From: PRO6 sp035565775 | GTDB taxonomy: Bacteria > Pseudomonadota > Alphaproteobacteria > Rhizobiales > Xanthobacteraceae | Direction: 5' to 3' | Assembly: GCA_035565775.1 (NCBI GenBank) | Contig: DATMRW010000026.1 | Location: forward strand, 1-13,719 | DNA: 13,719 bases | Shown here: piece by piece, positions 1-5,452 of the stretch | Position numbering within the stretch: position 1 is the first letter of the stretch | Layout of the letters: every line of letters starts with the position of its first letter | Translations under genes and position numbers: made by a program | The notes under the pieces: model-generated | Database searches by the model: none | Told to the model about the DNA's origin: nothing | What the model saw: the letters and a program-made list of their open reading frames with translations, nothing else

Positions 1-273
1 ATGAACGGTGAGATGGTTTATCTGTGGCGAGCGGTCGACCATGAGGGCGAGGTTCTCGAGAGCTTTGTTACCCGTAAACGGGACAAATCCGCGGCTTTAG
101 CCTTCATGAAGAAGGCGCTGAAGCGGCACGGAAAGGCTGAAGTGATCGTGACCGACGAACTGCGCTCTTATCCTGCGGCGATGGCCGAACTCGGTGTCCA
201 GGATCGCCGGCTGCGTCCGCCGAAGCTGGATGAAATCAGAGATCGGGGCTCTCGTGCGCGCCAGAAGAGTTAA
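1..273 (+). pseudogene. IS6-family transposase fragment, central DDE region only
   Basis: The window opens inside the catalytic domain of an IS6-type DDE transposase. Residues 1-67 read like the family stretch that follows the first catalytic Asp: a short NGEM-type strand, a YLWRAVD motif, a Lys/Arg-rich region with FMKKALKRHG, then VTDELRSY, whose Asp (residue 52) should be the second catalytic Asp. The first Asp would lie left of the window. The ELG segment should be followed by the ENSH-type motif carrying the catalytic Glu, but from about residue 69 (base 207) the sequence no longer matches in any forward frame, so this looks like a junction rather than a simple frameshift. The piece cannot encode an active transposase. 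The stop at 271-273 belongs to the foreign tail. The family call is from recognised motifs. Confidence 0.8.
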
Positions 274-347
274 CCTGACAAAGCCTTCCACATCCAACAC
301 CGCGACGTGGACGCTAGCGTGACCAGCAGCCCGGTCAGAGTCGGAGA

Positions 348-917
348 CTAATTGTCGCCCTTAGGAAGCCATCGGCCCCAGTCGACCCGCGTGAGGACAG
401 CCAGTAGAACAATCATGACAATCTGGAGGGCAATGCCCCAGGGGCTGGTAGGGGCGCCGGTGAAGGCTTCGCCGAGACTTGTGCCCCGCAACCCCTTGGC
501 CGATGCCGCATAGAAGGAGTAGGAAACAAGCCGCCCAAGAAAGAAGGCCGCGGTGAACCCGAGCAAGCGCACGCCCGCCAGGCCCGCCGCCTCGAACAAT
601 TGCGCGGAAGGGAGCGGGGACAGGGCAAAGAGGCCCAATCCGACCCAAAGGCCGCGTTTCCGGTGTTCCAGCAGTTCTCCGGCGGCGACAAGATTACGCT
701 TCCACTTTTCGGGAAGATAAGCCCGCAAATAGCGAAACCCATAGGCCAGCAGGAACCGACCCGTCGCGGCCGCGAGCGCGCTGACGGCAACGATCGGTGG
801 GGCAGGAAGACTGCTGTTCAAACCGTAAAAGAGGATGATCGACCAGGTTGGCGGCCCGAAGGCTGGCAAAAGATTGATGCCGAGCACGATCAGGAACAAA
901 AGGAGCAGCGAGGTCAT
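348..917 (-). CDS. VTT/DedA-like small integral membrane protein
   Basis: This is a very hydrophobic protein of 189 residues from the ATG at 917. A TTG at 953 would give 201 residues but has no Shine-Dalgarno sequence, whereas the ATG has AGGCAG a few bases upstream. Visible features are an N-terminal hydrophobic helix (about residues 2-20), a glycine-containing segment with GRFLLAYGFRY, a basic loop (PEKWKRN...HRKRG), a segment with LSPLPSAQLFEAAGLAG, then FFLGRLVSYSFY and a last helix near 162-178. The proline/glycine pattern is that of VTT (SNARE-associated/DedA-like) proteins, often linked to membrane homeostasis and proton-motive-force-dependent resistance. The exact function is unknown. 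The gene is divergent from the VIT-type transporter and shares its regulatory region with it. Family placement is moderate and comes from motif feel, not a search. Confidence 0.6.
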   Translation of the reverse strand: MTSLLLLFLIVLGINLLPAFGPPTWSIILFYGLNSSLPAPPIVAVSALAAATGRFLLAYGFRYLRAYLPEKWKRNLVAAGELLEHRKRGLWVGLGLFALSPLPSAQLFEAAGLAGVRLLGFTAAFFLGRLVSYSFYAASAKGLRGTSLGEAFTGAPTSPWGIALQIVMIVLLAVLTRVDWGRWLPKGDN

Positions 918-1032
918 GCTCTGCCTAAGATCGTCAAATCCAGATCGGTTCAAGCTGGAATAATGGGTGCTATTGCCAGGCTTTCGTCAGGACGATCTGC
1001 GTCGAGACGGCGGACAAGTATTTTCAGGGGGA
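918..1032. promoter_or_regulatory. Divergent intergenic region with a degenerate response-regulator box
   Basis: This 115-base spacer separates the start of the VTT-like gene (minus strand) from the VIT-type transporter (plus strand), so it must hold both promoters. Bases 971-990 match the box ahead of the cytochrome b561 gene at 15 of 20 positions, with GCCAG at 975-979 and GTCAG at 986-990, exactly 11 bp apart. A strong Shine-Dalgarno stretch, AGGGGGA, lies at 1026-1032, directly before the two consecutive ATG codons at 1033 and 1036. No convincing -10 or -35 pair was identified. Confidence 0.5.
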
Positions 1033-1737
1033 ATGATGAGCAGATTGCGATCCCATCCCGAGCACCACACGGTATCGCGCATCGGCTGGCTGCGCGCGGC
1101 GGTCCTTGGCGCCAATGACGGGATCGTCTCGACGGCAAGCCTGATCGTTGGCGTTGCCGCTTCGGGAGCCGACAAGACCAGCATCTACGTCGCCGGCGCG
1201 GCGGCGCTGGTCGCGGGCGCGATGTCGATGGCTGCCGGCGAATATGTCTCGGTCAGCTCGCAAGCCGACACCGAAAAGGCGGACCTCGCCCGCGAGACAG
1301 GCGAGCTTTCCGGTCAGCCTGATGCCGAACGCGAGGAACTGACGGGAATCTACGTTGCGCGCGGACTGGACGAGACGCTGGCGCGGCAGGTGGCCGATCA
1401 ACTCATGGCGAACGATGCGCTGGGCGCGCATGCCCGCGACGAGCTGGGCATTTCCGAAGTGGTGACCGCGCGTCCGCTTCAGGCCGCGCTGGCATCGGCA
1501 TTGACATTCAGCCTGGGGGCGCTCCTGCCGCTTCTGCTCGTTACCGTTGCGCCGATGTCCAGTCTTCTTCCGGTCGAAGTGGTCGCGACCCTGCTGTTCC
1601 TGGCCATGCTCGGCGCACTGGGCGCCTGGGCCGGCGGAGCGCCACCCATGCGATCGATTCTGCGGGTCACATTCTGGGGTGCGCTGGCTTTGGCGGCGAC
1701 AGCCGGGATTGGCAAGATGTTCGGGACGGTCGTTTAG
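1033..1737 (+). CDS. VIT1/CCC1-family Fe(II)/Mn(II) membrane transporter
   Basis: The product is 234 residues (233 if the second ATG at 1036 is used; that start is better spaced from AGGGGGA at 1026-1032). The N-terminal half carries family hallmarks: RAAVLGANDGIVSTASLIVGVA (about residues 21-42, first helix, with the conserved Asp of GANDG), then AGAMSMAAGEYVSVSSQADTEKADL (61-85, second helix with Met64, Met66 and Glu70). An acidic cytoplasmic segment (about 86-145) corresponds to the metal-binding helical domain of VIT proteins. Three hydrophobic helices close the protein. The family moves Fe2+ or Mn2+ in exchange for protons, into vacuoles in eukaryotes and out of the cytoplasm in bacteria. 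The direction and metal here are inferred. The length fits bacterial members. The gene lies upstream of cytochrome b561 and shares the same type of upstream box with it. Confidence 0.87.
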   Translation: MMSRLRSHPEHHTVSRIGWLRAAVLGANDGIVSTASLIVGVAASGADKTSIYVAGAAALVAGAMSMAAGEYVSVSSQADTEKADLARETGELSGQPDAEREELTGIYVARGLDETLARQVADQLMANDALGAHARDELGISEVVTARPLQAALASALTFSLGALLPLLLVTVAPMSSLLPVEVVATLLFLAMLGALGAWAGGAPPMRSILRVTFWGALALAATAGIGKMFGTVV

Positions 1738-1751
1738 CAGGCGGCCGTCAA

Positions 1752-1771
1752 TCTCGTCAGGCTTCGGTCAG
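1752..1771 (+). promoter_or_regulatory. Predicted response-regulator binding box ahead of cytochrome b561
   Basis: The element is TCTCGTCAGGCTTCGGTCAG. Its two GTCAG half-sites (1756-1760 and 1767-1771) begin 11 bp apart, the one-turn tandem spacing preferred by OmpR/PhoB-type regulators. It differs at one position from the box at 4293-4312. In both cases a TAGC-containing hexamer follows eight bases later (here CATAGC at 1780-1785) and may act as a weak -10. Binding by the regulator encoded at 2580 is inferred. Confidence 0.6.
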
Positions 1772-1780
1772 GCACGGTCC

Positions 1781-1806
1781 ATAGCCCTTCCGCCCGGAAA
1801 GGCTAT
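1781..1806 (+). repeat. Imperfect inverted repeat enclosing the cytochrome b561 Shine-Dalgarno
   Basis: ATAGCCCTTCC (1781-1791) and GGAAAGGCTAT (1796-1806) are complementary at 10 of 11 positions around a four-base loop, GCCC. The right arm contains GGAAAGG, the likely ribosome binding site for the ATG at 1811. If the full dyad is transcribed it would fold as a hairpin that hides the Shine-Dalgarno. If transcription starts near 1792, as the possible -10 at 1780-1785 suggests, only the right arm is in the mRNA and the dyad would be a DNA-level element. Confidence 0.6.
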
Positions 1807-1810
1807 CATC

Positions 1811-2500
1811 ATGACCGATTCTGATCGCACCGGCAAGTTGAAGGTATGGGATTTGCCGCTCCGGCTGTTCCACTGGCTGCTGGTTCTCACCGTTTTCCTT
1901 GCGTTCCTGTCGTCTGAAAGCGGCAGCCCGATCGCGGCATGGCATATGGCGGCGGGATGGTGCGCGGCCGTGCTGCTCGCCTTTCGCCTGGTCTGGGGAT
2001 TTGTCGGTGGCGAACATGCGCGCTTTCCCCGCTTCGTTCGACCGTCAGCGATCCTCTCGCATGTGAACGACATGCTGACCGAGCGTTCCGAACGGTCGAT
2101 CGGCCACAATCCGTTGGGCGGCATCGCGGTCCTCGCCTTGCTGGGGCTGACGGGGATCGTCTTGTGGAGCGGGATCAGCGTCGCGGGGGGCCGGATGGAT
2201 GAGGACCTCCATGAAGCCTATGCTTATTGTCTGCTGGCCCTGATCGGCCTTCATATCTTCGCCGTTGTCCTGATGTCGTTTCTGACGCGCGAAAATCTCG
2301 TGCGGGCCATGATCTCCGGTCGCAAGAAGGCGAGCCTGCACCCCAGCGCTCGCGACGCGCGGCGGCCGGGAATCATCGCGCTACTTTTAGGCGCCGCCGC
2401 CATCATTCTCACCGTGGTTGCGGTTCTGAGATATGACCCCAGCGCGTTCGGCCCCCAGCTTCGCGACGAAACACACGAACAACATGGCGACCGGGAATGA
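1811..2500 (+). CDS. Bacterial cytochrome b561 / Ni-hydrogenase cytochrome b-type membrane protein
   Basis: The product is 229 residues, starting at an ATG preceded by GGAAAGG at 1796-1802. The opening KVWDLPLRLFHW is the signature of the bacterial cytochrome b561/Ni-hydrogenase cytochrome b family. Four transmembrane helices carry the expected haem-binding histidines: His21 in the first helix, His45 in WHMAAGW, His134 in DLHEAYAY, and His148 in IGLHIF. An additional hydrophobic helix sits near residues 187-206, followed by a polar tail. Family members pass electrons between the quinone pool and a partner protein; no partner dehydrogenase or soluble cytochrome c is encoded beside it. Such genes often sit near metal-efflux clusters, and here one lies between the VIT-type transporter and the two-component pair, under the same type of box as the efflux operon. 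The link to metal redox stress is inferred. Confidence 0.88.
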   Translation: MTDSDRTGKLKVWDLPLRLFHWLLVLTVFLAFLSSESGSPIAAWHMAAGWCAAVLLAFRLVWGFVGGEHARFPRFVRPSAILSHVNDMLTERSERSIGHNPLGGIAVLALLGLTGIVLWSGISVAGGRMDEDLHEAYAYCLLALIGLHIFAVVLMSFLTRENLVRAMISGRKKASLHPSARDARRPGIIALLLGAAAIILTVVAVLRYDPSAFGPQLRDETHEQHGDRE

Positions 2501-2579
2501 AGACAATCGGCGGGTAGATGCTAAGATCGCAACCGGCTGAAACGGCCGATTTCGTCTGTCCAGGAAAAGCGCTGCCCTG
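2501..2579 (+). promoter_or_regulatory. Spacer before the response regulator gene
   Basis: This 79-base gap contains AGGAAAA about a dozen bases before the regulator ATG, serving as a weak ribosome binding site. It also has a long-range short inverted repeat (AATCGGC near 2505, GCCGATT near 2545). No copy of the GTCAG tandem box is present, so the regulator pair may be read through from the cytochrome b561 promoter or use a separate constitutive promoter. Confidence 0.35.
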
Positions 2580-3257
2580 ATGCGTCTGCTCGTCATCGAA
2601 GACAATGAACGCATGGCCGCGCTGGTTGCCGAAGGTCTCCAGCGTCGCAGCTTCGTCTGCGATGTCGCCCATAGTCTCGCAGAGGCCGAGGACGCGATGG
2701 AGAGCGCCAATTATGATGCGATCGTGCTCGACCTCGGGCTGCCCGATGGCGATGGCGTCGATTGGCTGACCCATCGTCGGCGCTATCACCAGATGCCGCC
2801 CGCGATCATCCTGACCGCACGGGGGGCCTTGGAGGATCGCATCACCGGCCTCGATGCCGGGGCGGACGATTATGCGGTGAAACCCGTCGAGATCGACGAA
2901 CTCGCTGCCCGCATCCGGGCATTGTTGCGCCGTCCTGGCAAGCGGATGCAGCCGATGATCGCAGTGGGTCCGCTGAGTTTCGACGTCGCCAGTCGCTCCG
3001 CCCGCGTCGGAGACAAGACGATCGATCTTTCACGCCGCGAAGCCGACCTGCTGGAATTGCTGATGCGGCACGCCGGAACGGTCGTCCATCGCGACGTGAT
3101 CGAGAACGCGCTTTACAGCTTCAACGATCCCGTGACCCCCAATGCGGTCGAAGCCGCGGTGTCGCGAGTGCGCCGCAAGCTGGAGGAGGCGTATGTTACC
3201 GGCGCGCTCCACACCGTTCGGGGTGTCGGCTATATGTTGAAGGACGACGCCGCGTGA
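2580..3257 (+). CDS. OmpR/PhoB-family response regulator
   Basis: The product is 225 residues. The receiver domain (about 1-115) has the acidic pair Glu7-Asp8, the phospho-acceptor Asp51 in VLDLGLPDGDG, Thr79 in IILTARG, and Lys101 in the YAVKP motif, so all switch residues are intact. A winged-helix DNA-binding domain (about 125-222) follows, with the typical LSRREADLLELLMRHAG helix, the EAAVSRVRRKL recognition helix and a final RGVGYML wing. It should be phosphorylated by the histidine kinase whose GTG start overlaps its stop by four bases. Its subfamily resembles regulators of metal-efflux systems (CusR/CzcR type). The nearby 11-bp-spaced GTCAG tandem boxes are the natural candidates for its targets. 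Confidence 0.93.
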   Translation: MRLLVIEDNERMAALVAEGLQRRSFVCDVAHSLAEAEDAMESANYDAIVLDLGLPDGDGVDWLTHRRRYHQMPPAIILTARGALEDRITGLDAGADDYAVKPVEIDELAARIRALLRRPGKRMQPMIAVGPLSFDVASRSARVGDKTIDLSRREADLLELLMRHAGTVVHRDVIENALYSFNDPVTPNAVEAAVSRVRRKLEEAYVTGALHTVRGVGYMLKDDAA

Positions 3258-4270
3258 CGCATCGTCGCTCCGTATCGCAGCGCTTGCGGCGTGGGCTGGG
3301 CTTGATCGGCCTGGCCGGCACGTTGCTGCTGCTGGCGGCGGTCGCGTTCTTCTATAGCTTCACCTTTACCCATCTCGACCCGCAAGCGGCGATGATCCGC
3401 GCCATCAAGGAGATGCTGGAGCATGTCGCGCTCCCGCTCCTGGTGCTGATGGTGCCGGTCACGATCATGGTGCTGCGCGTGATCCGCCAAGCGTTCTGGC
3501 CACTCGAGGAGGCTGCCGCCGAAATCGGGGCCGTGCAGGGCCATGAGCGCGGATTCCGGATCGACAATTCGCAGATGCCGACCGAAGCGCTGCCGTTCAC
3601 CAATGCGGTCAACGACCTGCTCGCGCGCCTCGACGAAGCGGCGAGGCGGCGGGAAGCCTTCGCCGCCGATGTCGCGCATGAACTGCGTACGCCGCTCGCC
3701 TTGCTGTCCCTCGAACTCGATCGGCTGGATCATGACGCAGCCGGGCGGCTCAAAAAGGATGTCGCGGCGATGCGGCGACTGATCGACCAGCTCATGCTCC
3801 TGGCGCAGAGCGATGCCGATGCCGCCGCCCAGATCCCGCTGGCAGAAATATCGCTGGCGGATGTGGCGAGTGATGTCGTCGGGGCGCTGGCTCCCGGCAT
3901 CATTGCCGAGGGCAGAACGATCGAACTCGTGATTGGCATTCACGCGCCGGTCGCACGTGGCCGGCACGAGGCGATCGCCGCGGCGCTGCGCAACCTTGTC
4001 GAGAACGCCGTGCGTGTGACTCCGGCTGGCGGCGCGATCCAGGTTCGTATCGGTCCGGGCGCAAGCATCGGCGTGCGCGACGAAGGGTCTGGCCTCGCGC
4101 CGGAGCGGCTGCGCGATCTGGTGCAGCGCCATCGCCGTGCCGACCATGCCAGCAAGGATGGAGCGGGACTCGGCCTTGCCATCGTCGAACGGATCATGGT
4201 CGCGCATGACGGCACGCTCGCGACCGATCCCGATCGTCAGGAATTGATCCTGCGCTTCCCCGAAGCCTGA
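3254..4270 (+). CDS. Sensor histidine kinase with a very short periplasmic loop
   Basis: The product is 338 residues from a GTG that overlaps the regulator stop (GTGA), with GAAGGA at 3239-3244 nine bases upstream. Two transmembrane helices (about 15-37 and 58-77) enclose only about 20 residues outside the membrane. A linker like a reduced HAMP region follows. The H-box FAADVAHELRTPLALL has the phospho-acceptor His142. Then come the N-box (LRNLVENAVRVTPAGG), the G1 box (VRDEGSGL) and the G2 box (GAGLGLAIVERIM), so the kinase core is complete. It should autophosphorylate and pass phosphate to Asp51 of the partner regulator. The tiny loop leaves little room for a classic periplasmic metal-binding domain, so it may sense within or at the membrane. 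The ligand is not determined by the sequence. Confidence 0.92.
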   Translation: MTHRRSVSQRLRRGLGLIGLAGTLLLLAAVAFFYSFTFTHLDPQAAMIRAIKEMLEHVALPLLVLMVPVTIMVLRVIRQAFWPLEEAAAEIGAVQGHERGFRIDNSQMPTEALPFTNAVNDLLARLDEAARRREAFAADVAHELRTPLALLSLELDRLDHDAAGRLKKDVAAMRRLIDQLMLLAQSDADAAAQIPLAEISLADVASDVVGALAPGIIAEGRTIELVIGIHAPVARGRHEAIAAALRNLVENAVRVTPAGGAIQVRIGPGASIGVRDEGSGLAPERLRDLVQRHRRADHASKDGAGLGLAIVERIMVAHDGTLATDPDRQELILRFPEA

Positions 4271-4292
4271 CTGTCGATCAGCGCGTCACCCG

Positions 4293-4312
4293 TCTCGTCA
4301 GGGTTCGGTCAG
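4293..4312 (+). promoter_or_regulatory. Predicted response-regulator binding box ahead of the efflux operon
   Basis: The element is TCTCGTCAGGGTTCGGTCAG, with half-sites GTCAG at 4297-4301 and 4308-4312, 11 bp apart. It matches the box at 1752-1771 at 19 of 20 positions. CCTAGC at 4321-4326 sits at the same distance as CATAGC does after the other box. The site ends only 22 bases before the adaptor ATG, and no Shine-Dalgarno is visible in between. If CCTAGC is the -10, the transcript would begin close to the start codon and be nearly leaderless. Confidence 0.62.
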
Positions 4313-4334
4313 ACTCGCCACCTAGCGATCCGGC

Positions 4335-5444
4335 ATGTCCAGACGAAATTACCCGATTGCAGGCGCGGCCATTGCACTGGCCCTTGGCGCTCTTTGGTGG
4401 CTCGCTCCCCACTCCGATCCAGGCACCGGAAAAGCGCCAGCAAACAAGGTGCAAACCGCCAGTGACGTGCTCGCCATCAACGCGAAGCGCGCGGCGCAAA
4501 TGGGCATCCGGGTCGAGCCTGCCACGGTTGCCGAGGAAGCGCCGCTCGTCACCATTCCCGCCGTGATCCAGCCTCCCGCTAATGCCCGCGTGGCCGTTGC
4601 CGCGACATTCCCTGGCGTCGTCACCCGGACGCTGGTGGTGGAAGGCGACAACGTGCGGCGGGGTCAGCCGCTCGCAATCATCGCCAGCCGCGAGGTGCTG
4701 ACGCTCGGTTCGGACCTCACCCGCGCCTATGCGCGTGCGGGCGTCGCGCAATCCAATGCGGCACGGCTGTCGCAGCTCAGCCGCGAGGGGATCATCGCAC
4801 CCGCCCGCGCCGATGAAGCCCGCGCCATCGCCGCCGAGACCAGCGCGGACGTATCGGAAAAGGCGCGCATCCTGCGCATGGTCAATGGCCATGGCAGGAG
4901 CGGCTCCTATACGCTGACCGCGCCGATCGCGGGCCGCGTGACCAGCGCTGCCATCCAGACAGGCCAGCCGGTTGACGGCACAACCGCGCCTTATGTGATC
5001 GACGAGGCGGACCGCTACGAAGTCACCGGACAATTGCCCGAACGGCTGATCGGCCGGGTGCGGCCTGGCATGACCGTGCATCTGCCACCCGATATTTCCG
5101 GGCGGATCGTCGCCGTTGGCACGACGATCGATCCCGCGACGCGTTCGGCCAGCCTCAAGGCGGACATCCCGGCGGGACCGGGCATCGTCGCGGGCCGGGC
5201 GACCAGTATCGTTATTGCCGGTCCCGCACCAGCCGGCGCGGCCAGCGTGCCCGAGGCCGCGGTGACGACGATCGAGGGCAAGCCCGTCGTCTTCGTGGCG
5301 GCGCAGGGCGGCTACGCGGTTCGTCCCGTGATGAGCGGAACGGCCAGCAATGGCCGCATCGTCCTGCTTTCGGGCGTGAAGCCCGGCGAACAGGTGGTGA
5401 TCTCCGGCACGAGCGCGCTGAAGGCGCTCGCGACGACGCGCTAG
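4335..5444 (+). CDS. RND efflux periplasmic adaptor subunit (CzcB/CusB type)
   Basis: The product is 369 residues. An N-terminal hydrophobic segment (about 7-24) after SRRNY serves as signal or anchor; there is no lipobox cysteine. The body follows the membrane-fusion-protein order: a beta-barrel and lipoyl segment with FPGVVTRTLVVEGDNVRRGQPLAII (about 92-115), a short alpha-hairpin rich in Ala and Arg, the returning lipoyl strand YTLTAPIAGRVTSAAIQTGQPV, a beta-barrel (YEVTGQLPERLIGRVRPGMTVHL), and a membrane-proximal domain ending in GVKPGEQVVISGTSALKA. Adaptors join the inner-membrane RND pump to the outer-membrane channel. Eight bases separate its stop from the permease start. No Met- or His-rich metal-binding tail is seen. 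The system class is inferred from the permease. Confidence 0.9.
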   Translation: MSRRNYPIAGAAIALALGALWWLAPHSDPGTGKAPANKVQTASDVLAINAKRAAQMGIRVEPATVAEEAPLVTIPAVIQPPANARVAVAATFPGVVTRTLVVEGDNVRRGQPLAIIASREVLTLGSDLTRAYARAGVAQSNAARLSQLSREGIIAPARADEARAIAAETSADVSEKARILRMVNGHGRSGSYTLTAPIAGRVTSAAIQTGQPVDGTTAPYVIDEADRYEVTGQLPERLIGRVRPGMTVHLPPDISGRIVAVGTTIDPATRSASLKADIPAGPGIVAGRATSIVIAGPAPAGAASVPEAAVTTIEGKPVVFVAAQGGYAVRPVMSGTASNGRIVLLSGVKPGEQVVISGTSALKALATTR

Positions 5445-5452
5445 GCAAGCCG

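Noticed and set aside
2545..2575. Possible autoregulatory GTCAG-type box ahead of the response regulator (TTCGTCTGTCC)
   Set aside because: It has no GTCAG half-site and no 11-bp tandem partner, so the resemblance is too weak.
3230..4207. Minus-strand open frame of 325 codons opposite the histidine kinase
   Set aside because: Antisense shadow; the kinase motifs on the plus strand are unambiguous.
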